DNA of 64,000 nt from Rugamonas brunnea (GTDB lineage: Bacteria; Pseudomonadota; Gammaproteobacteria; Burkholderiales; Burkholderiaceae_D), in contig NZ_JACEZT010000003.1 in the NCBI RefSeq assembly GCF_014042345.1, positions 248,001 to 312,000 of the forward strand, read 5' to 3'. Shown piece after piece: positions 11,458-22,403 of this stretch (within the stretch, counting starts at the first letter, position 1; each line of letters starts with the position of its first letter). The notes below the pieces were generated by a model that was not told the DNA's origin, did no database searches, and saw only the letters and a program-made list of their open reading frames with translations. The position numbers and the translations under genes were made by a program.

Positions 11458-12222
11458 TTAGGCAGCCGGCCAGTTGGGCAGCTTGGTAAAGTCCAGGTAT
11501 TCGGCGGCGGCGGCGGCCGATGGTTGCGCCAGGCGCGGCACGCGGCCCAGCAGCGGCGCCGGGATGCGTTCCTCCAGCGCGGCGATGTTCTCGTCGATGA
11601 AGGCCATGTCGGGGTCGACCTCGTTGGCGACCCAGCCGGCCAGCATCAGGTTGCGGTTGGCGATCGCCTCCACCGTCAGCAGCGCGTGGCTGATGCAGCC
11701 CAGGCGCAGGCCCACCACCAGCACCACGGGCAAATCGAGTTGCTCGGCCAGGTCGGCCGTGTCGAATTCTTCGTTCAGGGGCACGCGGAAGCCGCCCACC
11801 CCTTCCACCACCACCGCGTCCGAGGCGGCGCTCACTTCGATGTAGGCGGCCAGGATGGGCACGGGGGAGATGTATTCGTCTTCCAGTTCGGCCGCGATAT
11901 GGGGCGCGGCCGCTTCCTTGAGCAGGAAGGGCGTGGTCAGCTCCTGCGGCAGCGAGACGTTGCCGGCCGCGATCAGCTGGTCGGCATCTTCGTTGTGCCA
12001 GCGGCCGTTGCGCAGTTCGGCGCCGGCCGCGATGGGCTTCATGCCGCAGGCGCGCACGCCGCTTTGCACCAGCGCGTGCAGCATGGCGGCCGAAATCAGC
12101 GTCTTGCCGATTTCCGTGTCGGTGCCGGTGGTGAAACAGGCGAAGCGGGGGCGCGCGCCGGCGGCCGCCGGTGCGGGCTGCACCTGCGGCGTGGCGGCCA
12201 GAACGGGGTCGTCCAGACTCAT
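11458..12222 (-). CDS. bioD: dethiobiotin synthetase
   Basis: A 254-residue P-loop enzyme with the Walker A variant [10 protein letters not shown], the KPIAAGAE substrate loop and the [12 protein letters not shown] motif. It closes the ureido ring of dethiobiotin from DAPA, CO2 and ATP. The ATG at 12222 follows GGAAAGG and begins one base after the bioF stop codon (TGACATG). An N-terminal Ala/Pro-rich extension of about 28 residues precedes the P-loop domain. bioB follows after 26 bases. Confidence 0.95.
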   Translation of the reverse strand: MSLDDPVLAATPQVQPAPAAAGARPRFACFTTGTDTEIGKTLISAAMLHALVQSGVRACGMKPIAAGAELRNGRWHNEDADQLIAAGNVSLPQELTTPFLLKEAAAPHIAAELEDEYISPVPILAAYIEVSAASDAVVVEGVGGFRVPLNEEFDTADLAEQLDLPVVLVVGLRLGCISHALLTVEAIANRNLMLAGWVANEVDPDMAFIDENIAALEERIPAPLLGRVPRLAQPSAAAAAEYLDFTKLPNWPAA

Positions 12223-12223
12223 G

Positions 12224-13408
12224 TCACATCCTTTCCAAGGCATTGATGGCGTTGATCAGCGTCGCCACGTCCGCGTGGGTGTGGCCGGCCGACAGCGTCA
12301 CGCGCAGGCGCGAGGTGCCCGGCGCCACCGTCGGCGGGCGTATCGTGCCCACCCACAGGCCCTGCTCGTACAGGGCGGCGCCGGCGCGCATGGTTTCGGC
12401 GTTGTCGCCGATCAGAATCGGCTGGATCGCCGTGTCCGAGGGCAGCCGCTGCCAGCGCGTCAGGCGCAGGCCATCGTTCAATTGTGCCACCAATGCCTGC
12501 AGGTGTGCGCGTCTTTGCATGCCTTCCGGGCCTTCCAGCAGGTCCAGGCTGGCCAGCAGCGCGTGCGCCAGCGCGGGCGCGGCGGCCGTGGTGAAGATGT
12601 AGGGGCGGGCTTTTTGTATTAACGTTTCGATCACGGTTTCGTGGGCCGCCACGAAGGCGCCGCCCACCCCCGCCGCCTTGCCCAGGGTGCCCATGTAGAC
12701 CAGGTACGGCGATTGCAGCTTGAAATGCTCAAGCGCGCCGTGGCCATGTTCACCCAGCGTACCGAAGCCGTGGGCATCGTCCACCACCAGCAAGGCGCCG
12801 TACCGTTCGCACAACGCCAGCAGGGCCGGCAGGTCGGCCAGGTCGCCGTCCATGCTGAACACGCTGTCCGTGACCACCACCTTGGTGCTGGCGGTGCTGG
12901 CTTGCAGCATGGCGGCCAGCGCCTCCAGGTCGGCGTGCGGGTAGACCTGCACGGCGGCGCGCGCCAGCCGGGTGCCGTCGATCAGCGAGGCGTGGTTCAG
13001 CGATTCGGAGAAGATGGCCGCGTCGCGGTCGCCCGCCGTCAGGCCCGAGATGATGGCCAGGTTGGCCATGTAGCCGGTGCAGAAGTACAGTGCGCGCGGG
13101 CGCTCCAGGTGGGCGCCGACGAATTGGGCCAGCCGGTCCTCCAGCTGGGCGTGGGCGCGGCTATGGCCGGAAATCAGGTGCGAGGCGCCGCTGCCGGCGC
13201 CGTACAGCCCCGCGCCCTCTTGCAGCGCGGCGGCCAGCGCCGGATGGCTGGCCAGGCCCAGGTAGTCGTTGCTGCAGAAGGCCAGCAGCTCGCGCCCGTC
13301 CACGCGCACGCGCGGCCCGCACGGCGAGTCCACCACACGGCGGGTGCGCACCAGGCTTTGTTGGGCCAGCGTTTGCAGCTGGGCGTCCAGTCGGTTCAAC
13401 AGTTCCAT
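12224..13408 (-). CDS. bioF: 8-amino-7-oxononanoate synthase
   Basis: A 394-residue PLP enzyme of the alpha-oxoamine synthase family. It has the [10 protein letters not shown]-terminal motif, the [11 protein letters not shown] loop, [10 protein letters not shown], and the PLP-lysine loop [12 protein letters not shown]. It joins pimeloyl-ACP/CoA and L-alanine. It starts 2 bases after the bioA stop, so translation is coupled. Length is normal. Confidence 0.95.
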   Translation of the reverse strand: MELLNRLDAQLQTLAQQSLVRTRRVVDSPCGPRVRVDGRELLAFCSNDYLGLASHPALAAALQEGAGLYGAGSGASHLISGHSRAHAQLEDRLAQFVGAHLERPRALYFCTGYMANLAIISGLTAGDRDAAIFSESLNHASLIDGTRLARAAVQVYPHADLEALAAMLQASTASTKVVVTDSVFSMDGDLADLPALLALCERYGALLVVDDAHGFGTLGEHGHGALEHFKLQSPYLVYMGTLGKAAGVGGAFVAAHETVIETLIQKARPYIFTTAAAPALAHALLASLDLLEGPEGMQRRAHLQALVAQLNDGLRLTRWQRLPSDTAIQPILIGDNAETMRAGAALYEQGLWVGTIRPPTVAPGTSRLRVTLSAGHTHADVATLINAINALERM

Positions 13409-13410
13409 GG

Positions 13411-14739
13411 TCAGCCCGCCAGTACTTTGTCGAACACGGCCAGCGTGTTGGCGGCCAGGCCGTCGATGTCGTCGTCGCTGAGGATGTAGGGCGGCATCAT
13501 GTAGACGGTGGAACCAATGGGGCGCATCAGCAGTTCGTGTTCGAGCGCCGTGGAGAAGAAGCGGCGCGAGAAGTCGGCCGGGGCGCGGATCGCGTCGAAG
13601 GCCCAGATCATGCCGCGCTGGCGGAAGTGGCGCACGCGGTCATGGTTGGCCAGCGGCGCCAGCGCCTGCGTCAGCCGTTCGGCGCGGACGCGGTTGTGTT
13701 CGAGCACGTGGTCGTCCTCGAAGATCTGCAGCGTGGCCAGGGCGGCGCGGCAGGCCAGCGGGTTGCCCGTGTACGAGTGCGAGTGCAGGAAGCCGCGCGT
13801 GACGTCGGCGCTGTAGAAGGCCTGGTAGATGTCGTCGCGCGTCATCACCAGCGACAGCGGCAGGTAGCCGCCGCTGATGCCCTTGGACAGGCACAGGAAG
13901 TCGGGCCAGATGCCGGCCTGCTCGCACGCGAAGAAGGTGCCCGTGCGGCCGCAGCCGACGGCGATTTCGTCCAGGATCAGGTGCACCTGGTGGCGGTCGC
14001 ACAGTTCGCGCACCAGCGTCAGGTACAGCGGGTCGTGCATGGCCATGCCGGTGGCGCACTGCACCAGCGGCTCGATGATGATGGCGGCGATCTTGTCGCC
14101 GCGTTCGACGAACAGGCGCTCCACGTCGGCCGCCGCGCGGCGCGCCACGTCCTGCGCCGTTTCGCCGTCCACGGCCTGGCGCGCGTCGGGCGACATCACG
14201 GTCTGGCTGGCGCGCAGCAGCGGGCCGTAGGCGTCCTTGAACAGGGCGACGTCGGTGACGGCCAAAGCACCGATGGTTTCGCCATGGTAGCTGCCCTTGA
14301 GGCAGACGAATTCCTGTTTTTCAGCCTGGCCGCGGTTGCGCCAGCTGTGGAAGCTCATTTTCAGCGCGATTTCCACGGCCGAGGCGCCATCGCTGGCGTA
14401 GAAGCAGTGGCCCAGCACATCGCCCGTGAGGGCCGCCAGTTGCTCGGACAGGCGGATCACCGGCTCATGGGTGAAACCGGCCAGCATCGCGTGCTCCAGC
14501 AGGTCCAGCTGCTCCTTGAGGGCGGCGTTGATGCGCGGGTTGGCATGGCCGAACAAGTTCACCCACCAGGAGCTGATCGCGTCCAGATAGCGCTTGCCTT
14601 CGTGGTCGTACAGCCAGGCGCCGCGGCCATGGCTGACGGGGATCAGCGGCACAGTTTCGTGATGCTGCATCTGGGTGCACGGATGCCACACGCTGCGCAG
14701 GCTGCGTACGACCCAGTCGCTTTGTTTGTTCGGTTCCAA
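13411..14739 (-). CDS. bioA: adenosylmethionine-8-amino-7-oxononanoate aminotransferase
   Basis: A 442-residue class III aminotransferase with the BioA-specific start [24 protein letters not shown], the PLP motif [13 protein letters not shown] and the Schiff-base lysine in [14 protein letters not shown]. It makes 7,8-diaminopelargonate using SAM as amino donor. The gene follows liuC after 27 bases and is the first of four biotin genes inside the leucine operon. No bioC or bioH is seen in this window, so pimeloyl-chain synthesis is encoded elsewhere. Confidence 0.95.
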   Translation of the reverse strand: MEPNKQSDWVVRSLRSVWHPCTQMQHHETVPLIPVSHGRGAWLYDHEGKRYLDAISSWWVNLFGHANPRINAALKEQLDLLEHAMLAGFTHEPVIRLSEQLAALTGDVLGHCFYASDGASAVEIALKMSFHSWRNRGQAEKQEFVCLKGSYHGETIGALAVTDVALFKDAYGPLLRASQTVMSPDARQAVDGETAQDVARRAAADVERLFVERGDKIAAIIIEPLVQCATGMAMHDPLYLTLVRELCDRHQVHLILDEIAVGCGRTGTFFACEQAGIWPDFLCLSKGISGGYLPLSLVMTRDDIYQAFYSADVTRGFLHSHSYTGNPLACRAALATLQIFEDDHVLEHNRVRAERLTQALAPLANHDRVRHFRQRGMIWAFDAIRAPADFSRRFFSTALEHELLMRPIGSTVYMMPPYILSDDDIDGLAANTLAVFDKVLAG

Positions 14740-14766
14740 AAATACTCCAGCTGAAAAATGGCCCGC

Positions 14767-15552
14767 CTAGTTCAACCAGGCCGGCTTGCGCTTATCCAGG
14801 AAGGACTGCACGCCTTCGCGGCCCTGCTCGGAAGCGCGGATATGGGCGATGCGCTCGGCCGTGTCGGCCAGCAGCGCATCGGTGACGGGGTGCCCGGCCA
14901 CGTCGCGCACCAGCACCTTGGCTTGCTGCACGGCGTTCGGACTGTTGTTGACCAGCGCCTTGACGATGGCGGCTACGGTGGCGTCGAGTTCACCGGCGGC
15001 CACCACCTCGTGGGTGAAGCCGATGCGCAGCGCCTGCTGCGCCGTGAAGCGCTCGGCCGTGAGGAAGTAGCGGCGCGCCGCCTGTTCGCCCATGGCCTTG
15101 ATCACGTAGGGCGAAATGGTGGCCGGGATCAGGCCCAGTTTCACTTCGCTCAGGCAGAAATTGGCTTCCTCCACCGCGACCACGATGTCGCAAGCGGCCA
15201 CCAGGCCCATGCCGCCGGCGTAGCAGTCGCCCTGTACCTTGGCCACCACGGGCTTGGGGCACAGGTAGATAGTACGCAGCATCTCGGCCAACTGCATGGC
15301 GTCGGCGTTGTTCTCCTCGTGGGAGTAGCCGGCCATTTTTTTCATCCAGTTCAGGTCCGCGCCGGCGCAGAAGGCCGGGCCGTTGGCGGCCAGCACGATG
15401 GCGCGCACGGCTTCGTCGCGGCCCAGCTGGTCGAAGGCCAGCGTGATGTCGCTGATGGTGGTTTCGTTGAAGGCGTTGCGCACGTCGGGCCGGTTCAGGG
15501 TGATGGTGGCTACTTTGTCGGCGATGGCGATGGTCAGGGTTTGATAAGTCAT
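14767..15552 (-). CDS. liuC: methylglutaconyl-CoA hydratase (enoyl-CoA hydratase family)
   Basis: A 261-residue crotonase-fold enzyme. The oxyanion-hole segments are FCAGADLNWMKKMA and GDCYAGGMGLVAACD, followed by FCLSEVKLGLIPATISPYV with the catalytic Glu of hydratases. Position between liuB and the liuD/liuE genes assigns it to hydration of 3-methylglutaconyl-CoA. The ATG at 15552 has TGGAGG seven bases upstream; the long upstream extension of this frame runs antisense-free through liuB and is not coding. It starts 11 bases after liuB. Confidence 0.9.
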   Translation of the reverse strand: MTYQTLTIAIADKVATITLNRPDVRNAFNETTISDITLAFDQLGRDEAVRAIVLAANGPAFCAGADLNWMKKMAGYSHEENNADAMQLAEMLRTIYLCPKPVVAKVQGDCYAGGMGLVAACDIVVAVEEANFCLSEVKLGLIPATISPYVIKAMGEQAARRYFLTAERFTAQQALRIGFTHEVVAAGELDATVAAIVKALVNNSPNAVQQAKVLVRDVAGHPVTDALLADTAERIAHIRASEQGREGVQSFLDKRKPAWLN

Positions 15553-15563
15553 GGCAGCCTCCA

Positions 15564-17186
<1,623 letters not shown>

Positions 17187-17225
17187 GTGGTTGTTCCTCG
17201 TGTTGTGGCGCTGTCTCCGGCGCCT

Positions 17226-17663
17226 TTATTCTGGAAAACTCCCGTCAACGTAATACCAGCGCAAGCCGCCCTCACCCTCCTCACGCACGAAGTTGCTGAC
17301 CTCGTGCAGGCGCTGGGCGCGGCCATTGAGCTTGCAGCGCGCCACGAATTCGACGGTGTCCTGACGCAGCGCATCGTCGGATTCTGCTTTACGTTGACGT
17401 AAACGTAAAGCAGATTTTACCTCAAGTCCCAGCCACTGCAATTTTTCGCCGGCCACGATGATGGGTTCCGTGGGGCGCGTGCTGCTATGCCAGGTGGCTA
17501 GCAGGTAGGCTTCGTTGCCTAAAGTGTAGGCAGTGTAGCGTGAACGCATCAGTTGCTCGGCCGTGGCCGGGATGGCGGCGCCCTCCAGGTAGGGGCCGCA
17601 GCAGGTGGCGTAGGAAGGGCCGCCACACGGGCAAGCCGCGGACGTCGTTGTTTTTTTGGACAT
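17226..17663 (-). CDS. ychJ: YchJ family (UPF0225) SEC-C-motif protein
   Basis: A 145-residue protein with an N-terminal Cys cluster CPCGGPSYATCCGPYL (SEC-C-like zinc knuckle), the TAEQLMRSRYTAYTLG segment and an NTF2-like C-terminal half ending in an R-WYYVDG pattern. This is the YchJ family, of unknown function. It lies 39 bases before liuB on the same strand. The central part (codons over 17384-17413) carries a 30-base near-perfect palindrome that matches the LiuR operators at 38 kb, so the DNA here is both coding and regulatory. Confidence 0.85.
   Translation of the reverse strand: MSKKTTTSAACPCGGPSYATCCGPYLEGAAIPATAEQLMRSRYTAYTLGNEAYLLATWHSSTRPTEPIIVAGEKLQWLGLEVKSALRLRQRKAESDDALRQDTVEFVARCKLNGRAQRLHEVSNFVREEGEGGLRWYYVDGSFPE
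17381..17413 (-). promoter_or_regulatory. predicted LiuR operator/promoter for liuB, inside ychJ
   Basis: CTGCTTTACGTT and AACGTAAAGCAG form perfect 12-bp arms around GACGTA (17384-17413). Read on the minus strand, -35 TTTACG (17404-17409) and -10 CAGAAT (17381-17386) are 17 bases apart. The 18-mer TTTACGTTTACGTCAACG aligns with TTGACGTTTACGTTAACG upstream of liuA and TTGACGTTGACGTAAACG upstream of liuR. The arrangement is identical at all three sites. The ACGT-rich motif fits the MerR-family LiuR site known from comparative work. Transcription would start near 17374, within ychJ. Confidence 0.75.
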
Positions 17664-17770
17664 GAATGAGGGGGTGGACGGCGGAACAATCCCGCATTAT
17701 CCGCCAATTCGGGATGGGACGGGCTGCGGGGCCATCCGCCACGGCCGCCGCAGTGCTTGCGCGCCGCGAC

Positions 17771-17804
17771 AAAAAACCGTCGTTGCGCCCCCCGGCGCAA
17801 CGAC
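17771..17804 (-). terminator. terminator of dadA
   Basis: Minus-strand stem GTCGTTGCGCC/GGCGCAACGAC (11 bp, 4-base loop) is followed by GG and a run of six T. It lies 24 bases after the dadA stop. The rest of the 17664-17827 gap shows no gene. Confidence 0.85.
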
Positions 17805-17827
17805 TTCCCCCTGAAAGCAGCCCGAGC

Positions 17828-19087
17828 CTAGCGCAGCCCCAGCCCCGCCAGTGGGAACGGCGTGGGCTGGCCGCGCATCACGCCGGCCAGAAGGCTGGCG
17901 CTGCCGCAGGAAAAGGTGAAGCCCAGCGCGCCGTGGCCCACGTTCAGCCACAGGTTGGGCAGCGGCGTGGCGCCGATGATGGGGGCGCCGTCCGGCGTGG
18001 CCGGGCGCAGGCCGGACCAGGCGACGGCATGTGCGTAGTCGGCCGCGCGCGGCATGGCGGCGCGGGCCGTGCGCGTGAGGCTGGCCACGCGGCGCGGGTC
18101 GATGGCGGGACGCTCGCCCACCATGTCCACCATGGCCGCGATCCGCAACTGGTCGCCGATGCGGGCGTACAGGGTCTTGCGCTCGAAATCCGTCACGCTG
18201 ATGAACGGGGCGTTGTCGCCGGGGCGGACCGGCGCCGTCAGGCTGTAGCCCTTGAGTGGATACAGCGGCAGCCGCAAGCCTGCGCCGGCCGCCAGGTCGC
18301 GGCTCTGGATGCCGGCGGCCAGCACGAACTGGTCGGCGCTGAGCGGCCCGAGGCTGGTTTCCAGCGCCGCCACCTTGCCGTGCGCGACGCGCCAGCCTTG
18401 GGCGCTGCCCGGCAATGTGCCGTCGTAGCGCGGATGGCTGCGCAGCAGGTCCGCCAGCGACAGGCAGAAGGCGCGGCAGTCGGCCACCGCCTCGCCGCCC
18501 GTGTAGATGGCGCCGGCCAGGGCGGGCGCCAGCGTGGCCAGCGCCGGTTCCAGCGTCACCGTTTCATCCGGCGACAACAGCCGCACCAGCCCGCCATCGC
18601 GCGCCCCGTCCGCGCGGGCGCGGGCGGCGGCCGCGTCGAACAGGGCCGGCGAACGGTAGAGTACCAGCTTGCCCGGCTCGCGCCAGGCGAAGTCGGCTGG
18701 TGGGATCAGCGTCATCAGCTGTCCCATGGCCTCGCGGCTGTGTTCGCCCAAGCGCAGCAGCATGGCCGTGGTGCGGGCGTTGCTGGCGCTATTGCAGCGG
18801 AACAGGAATTGCGCCAGCCAGCGCCACTGGCGCGGGTCGGCCTCGGGACGCAGCCGCAGCGGGCCGTCGCGCTGCAGCAGCCAGTGCAGCGCCTTCAGTG
18901 GGACGCCAGCGTCGGCCAGCGGCGCCACGTAGCGGTAGCTGAGCTGGCCGCCGTTGGCGTGGCTGGCGCCACTGGCCGGCTCGGCCGCGCGTTCCAGCAC
19001 GCGCACGCGGTAGCCCGCTTCCAGCAGCCACCAGGCTGTGGTCAACCCCACCACCCCGCCGCCGATGACGATCACCTGCTGTGCCAT
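17828..19087 (-). CDS. dadA: D-amino-acid dehydrogenase (DadA-like FAD oxidoreductase)
   Basis: A 419-residue flavoprotein. The N-terminal FAD motif is VIVIGGGVVGLTTAWWLLEAG, followed by ASGASHANGGQLSYRYV, a conserved DadA segment, and a C-terminal GLRPATPDGAPIIG and NVGHGALGFTFS. DadA oxidises D-amino acids (mainly D-alanine) at the inner membrane and passes electrons to the quinone pool. It is divergent from the GntR regulator of the cell-wall recycling island. D-alanine released by the dipeptidase and DacB genes nearby is a plausible substrate, so the location makes sense. The 242-base divergent gap (19088-19329) holds promoters but no gene. Confidence 0.87.
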   Translation of the reverse strand: MAQQVIVIGGGVVGLTTAWWLLEAGYRVRVLERAAEPASGASHANGGQLSYRYVAPLADAGVPLKALHWLLQRDGPLRLRPEADPRQWRWLAQFLFRCNSASNARTTAMLLRLGEHSREAMGQLMTLIPPADFAWREPGKLVLYRSPALFDAAAARARADGARDGGLVRLLSPDETVTLEPALATLAPALAGAIYTGGEAVADCRAFCLSLADLLRSHPRYDGTLPGSAQGWRVAHGKVAALETSLGPLSADQFVLAAGIQSRDLAAGAGLRLPLYPLKGYSLTAPVRPGDNAPFISVTDFERKTLYARIGDQLRIAAMVDMVGERPAIDPRRVASLTRTARAAMPRAADYAHAVAWSGLRPATPDGAPIIGATPLPNLWLNVGHGALGFTFSCGSASLLAGVMRGQPTPFPLAGLGLR

Positions 19088-19329
19088 TGCCCCTCCTGAT
19101 AGACAGTCCTAATCGCGTGTGGCGGACCCAATCGACCCGGGCGCATTCCGGGCGGCTGGGCCCTGCCGCCAGCATAGCGCCGTTGCCGTGCCTGGCATGA
19201 TGAAAATACGCGATTCGCCTGCGCGAGCGTAGGATTGTTTGTCATTTTTCGCCAAACTGAAGGAAATTCGACTTTCCGGGCTACACGCCGGCCCCAACGC
19301 CAGTACACTAGCGCCGATAGGAGATTCAT

Positions 19330-20070
19330 ATGAGCCAGAGCAGTGCCGCATTCAAACCCGACGACAAGGACAATTCGCCCCTGTACATGCAAATCGCGCG
19401 CAAGCTGACCGACGACGTGCACAACGGCCGCTACCAGGTGGACCAGGCCCTGCCGTCCGAGCGCACGCTGTCCGAGTTGCTCAACGTGTCGCGGGTGACG
19501 GCGCGCAAGGCCATCGACCAGCTGGTGGACCAGGGCCTGGTGGTGCGCCGCCGCGGCTCGGGCAACTACATCGCGCCCCGCATCGAGCAGCCGCTGTCGA
19601 ACCTGACCAGTTTTTCCGAGCAATTGCAGCAGCGCGGCCACCAGCCCGGCTCGCGCTGGCTCAAGCGTTCCATCGTCGCGCCGTCGCCGGACGAGCAACT
19701 GAGCCTGGGCCTGTCGCCGTATTCCAAGGTGGCGCGGCTGGAGCGCCTGCGCCTGGCCGACGACGTGGTGATGGCCTACGAGGTCAGCGTGCTGCCGCAG
19801 ACCATCCTGGCCGATCCCGAGGCGGTGGGCGATTCGCTGTACCGCTACCTGGACAGCATTGGCAAGGCGCCGGTGCGCGCCTTGCAGCACATCCGCGCCA
19901 TGAACGCCTCGGCCGAGCTGGCCCGCCAGCTGGGCGTGCCGGAGGGGCAGGCCGTGCTCTACATCACCCGCATCGCCTACCTGGAGTCGGGCGAGGCGAT
20001 GGAATTGACCCATTCGTACTGCCACAGCGACCACTACGATTTCGTGGCGGAGATGCGCCGCCCCATCTGA
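19330..20070 (+). CDS. GntR/HutC-family transcriptional regulator
   Basis: A 246-residue regulator with an N-terminal winged helix (about residues 15-80: SPLYMQIARKL, PSERTLSELLNVSRVTARKAIDQL) and a C-terminal UTRA ligand domain (about 95-235: SFSEQLQQRGHQPGS, LADDVVMAYEVSVLP). HutC-type regulators with this architecture often sense sugar phosphates such as GlcNAc-6P. Being first in a murQ-ampG island suggests an amino-sugar or muropeptide effector; this is inference. The AGGAG ribosome site is ideal. No NagR/DasR-type operator was recognised upstream. Confidence 0.85.
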   Translation: MSQSSAAFKPDDKDNSPLYMQIARKLTDDVHNGRYQVDQALPSERTLSELLNVSRVTARKAIDQLVDQGLVVRRRGSGNYIAPRIEQPLSNLTSFSEQLQQRGHQPGSRWLKRSIVAPSPDEQLSLGLSPYSKVARLERLRLADDVVMAYEVSVLPQTILADPEAVGDSLYRYLDSIGKAPVRALQHIRAMNASAELARQLGVPEGQAVLYITRIAYLESGEAMELTHSYCHSDHYDFVAEMRRPI

Positions 20071-20154
20071 CTTGCCGGGGGGCAGTAAAGCTTTCATGGC
20101 GGTAGGCGGGGGTTTGGGATTACACTGAGCTTGTCTCGTTCTCGGACCACGGCG

Positions 20155-21036
20155 ATGCTGAACACGGAAACCCCCCATCCGGACCACGGCCAGCTGGACC
20201 AGTACCCGCTGCCGGCGCTGATCGCGGCGCTGATCGACGATCAGGCGCGCGCCGTGCAAGCCGTGCGCGCCGCCGCGCCGGCCATCGCGGCCGCCGTGGA
20301 AGCCATGCTGCCGCGCATCAGCGCCGGCGGTCGCCTCATCTACGTGGGCGCCGGCACCTCGGGCCGCATCGGCGTGCTCGACAGCGTGGAACTCCATCCC
20401 ACCTTTTCCTGGCCCCATGAGCGGGCCGTGGCCGTGCTGGCAGGCGGCCAGCCGGCCATGTTCGCGTCCGTCGAGGGCGCGGAGGACAAGCCGGAACTGG
20501 GCGCGGCCGACCTGCGCCGGCTGTATCCGGCCCCGCACGACGTGGTGCTGCTGCTGGCCGCGTCCGGCGCCACGCCCTATGTGCTGGGTGCGCTGCAGGC
20601 GGCCCGCAAGCTGGGCGCCTACACCATCGGCATCGCCAACAACGCCGGCTCGCCGCTGGCGCGCGAAGCCGACCTCGGCATCACCATCGACACCGGGCCG
20701 GAAATCATATCCGGCAGCACCCGCCTGAAAGCGGGCACGGCGCAGAAGATCGTGCTCAACACGCTGTCGAGCGCGCTGATGGTGCGGCTGCATAAAGTGT
20801 ACGGAAACTTGATGGTAGACTTGCAGCCGACCAACGCCAAGCTGATGGCGCGCGCCGTGCGGCTGACCATGCACGCCACCGGCGCCGACGCGGCCGCCGC
20901 CCGCCTCGTGCTCGAGCAATGCCGCTTCCACGTCAAAGTGGCCATCGTGGCCTTGCTGCGGCAGGTGGACGTGGAGCAAGCCCAGGCCTGGCTCGACGAG
21001 GCCGACGGCAGCGTGCGCGCCGCGTTGACAAAATGA
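20155..21036 (+). CDS. murQ: N-acetylmuramic acid 6-phosphate etherase
   Basis: A 293-residue SIS-domain lyase. Diagnostic stretches are YVGAGTSGRIGVLDSVELHPTF, SVEGAEDK, the LAASGATPYVLGAL loop, GPEIISGSTRLKAGTAQK and VYGNLMVDLQPTNAKL. It splits MurNAc-6-phosphate into GlcNAc-6-phosphate and D-lactate during peptidoglycan recycling. The ATG at 20155 is chosen; a TTG eight codons upstream (20131) is also open. A TACACT -10-like box is at 20121-20126. It is followed 46 bases later by the AmpG-like permease. Confidence 0.94.
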   Translation: MLNTETPHPDHGQLDQYPLPALIAALIDDQARAVQAVRAAAPAIAAAVEAMLPRISAGGRLIYVGAGTSGRIGVLDSVELHPTFSWPHERAVAVLAGGQPAMFASVEGAEDKPELGAADLRRLYPAPHDVVLLLAASGATPYVLGALQAARKLGAYTIGIANNAGSPLAREADLGITIDTGPEIISGSTRLKAGTAQKIVLNTLSSALMVRLHKVYGNLMVDLQPTNAKLMARAVRLTMHATGADAAAARLVLEQCRFHVKVAIVALLRQVDVEQAQAWLDEADGSVRAALTK

Positions 21037-21082
21037 TACAAATTTGCCGTCGCGGCACCGGAAACTGACTCATTAGGAAAGC

Positions 21083-22360
21083 ATGGAGCAACGCAGCCCG
21101 TGGTGGTGGGTGCCCACCCTGTATTTCGGCCAAGCCATCCCCTACGTGGTGGTGATGACGCTGTCGGTCGTCATGTACAAGAACCTGGGCGTGTCGAACA
21201 CCGATATCGCGCTGTACACGGGCTGGCTGTACCTGCCGTGGGTGATCAAGCCGCTGTGGTCGCCCGTGGTCGAGTTGTTGCGCACGCGCCGGCTGTGGAT
21301 CGTGGCCATGCAATTGCTGCTGGGCGCGTCGCTGGCGCTGGTGGCCCTGACCACCAGCCTGCCGCAGTTCTTCCAGATCAGCCTGGCCTTGTTGTGGCTG
21401 ATGGCGTTCAGCTCCGCCACGCACGACATCGCGGCTGACGGTTTTTACATGCTGGGCCTGCCCCAGCACCAGCAAGCCGCGTTCGTCGGCGTGCGCTCCA
21501 CGTTCTACCGGCTGGCCATGATCGCCGGCCAGGGCGGGCTGGTCTACCTGGCCGGCAAGCTGTCCGAGTCGCTGGACAGCGTGCGGCTGGCGTGGTCCAT
21601 CGTGTTCTTCGTACTGGCCGTGCTGTTCGTGCTGCTGTTCGCCTACCACCAACTGGTGCTGCCGCGCCCGGCTGCGGATCGCCCGCCGGCGGCCGGCGGC
21701 GCCCTGCTGCGCGATTTCCTGGCCACCTTCAAGAGCTTTTTCCGCAAGCCCGGCATCGGCGTGATACTGGGCTTTTTGTTGCTGTTCCGTCTGGGCGAGG
21801 CGCAGTTGCTCAAGCTGGCCGTCCCGTTCCTGCTCGATCCGGCCGACAAGGGCGGCCTCGGGCTGACGACGGCCCAGGTGGGACTGGTGTACGGCACCAT
21901 CGGCGTGGCGGCGCTGACCGTGGGCGGCCTGCTGGGCGGCGTGGCTGTGGCGCGCTACGGCCTCAAGCGTTGCCTGTGGGGCATGGTGTTGGCCGTGCAC
22001 TTGCCGGACCTGGTGTTTGTCTACCTGGCCAGCGCGCTGCCGCACAATGTCTACCTGATTGGCGCCAGCATTGCGCTCGAACAACTGGGCTACGGGTATG
22101 GCTTCGCCGCCTACCTGATGTACATGATCCTGGTGGCCGAGGGCGAACACAAGACGGCCCATTACGCCATCTGCACCGGCTTCATGGCGCTCGGCATGAT
22201 GGTGCCGGGCATGGCCAGCGGCTGGATCCAGCAGCAACTGGGCTACCAGCACTTTTTCATCTGGGTGTGCGTGGCGACGGTGCCGGCCTTTGTCATGGCC
22301 GCGCTGGTGAAAATCGATCCCGAATTCGGCCGGAAACAGGCGCCGGCCGCATTACAATAG
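21083..22360 (+). CDS. ampG: AmpG-like muropeptide permease (MFS)
   Basis: A 425-residue major-facilitator protein with about 12-14 hydrophobic segments. The first is FGQAIPYVVVMTLSVVMYKNLG. SSATHDIAADGFYMLGL is the typical AmpG-type loop (the family pattern is TQDIAxDAY), and RSTFYRLAMIAGQG and EQLGYGYGFAAYLMYM follow. AmpG carries GlcNAc-anhydroMurNAc-peptides from periplasm to cytoplasm. The neighbours murQ, DigH-like, AmiD-like and the sugar kinase support that role. It is somewhat shorter than E. coli AmpG (491 residues), and another sugar substrate cannot be excluded. Confidence 0.8.
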   Translation: MEQRSPWWWVPTLYFGQAIPYVVVMTLSVVMYKNLGVSNTDIALYTGWLYLPWVIKPLWSPVVELLRTRRLWIVAMQLLLGASLALVALTTSLPQFFQISLALLWLMAFSSATHDIAADGFYMLGLPQHQQAAFVGVRSTFYRLAMIAGQGGLVYLAGKLSESLDSVRLAWSIVFFVLAVLFVLLFAYHQLVLPRPAADRPPAAGGALLRDFLATFKSFFRKPGIGVILGFLLLFRLGEAQLLKLAVPFLLDPADKGGLGLTTAQVGLVYGTIGVAALTVGGLLGGVAVARYGLKRCLWGMVLAVHLPDLVFVYLASALPHNVYLIGASIALEQLGYGYGFAAYLMYMILVAEGEHKTAHYAICTGFMALGMMVPGMASGWIQQQLGYQHFFIWVCVATVPAFVMAALVKIDPEFGRKQAPAALQ

Positions 22361-22403
22361 GGCATTGCGGGCATCGCGCGTGATCTGGATCGGGGAATGG
22401 TAA

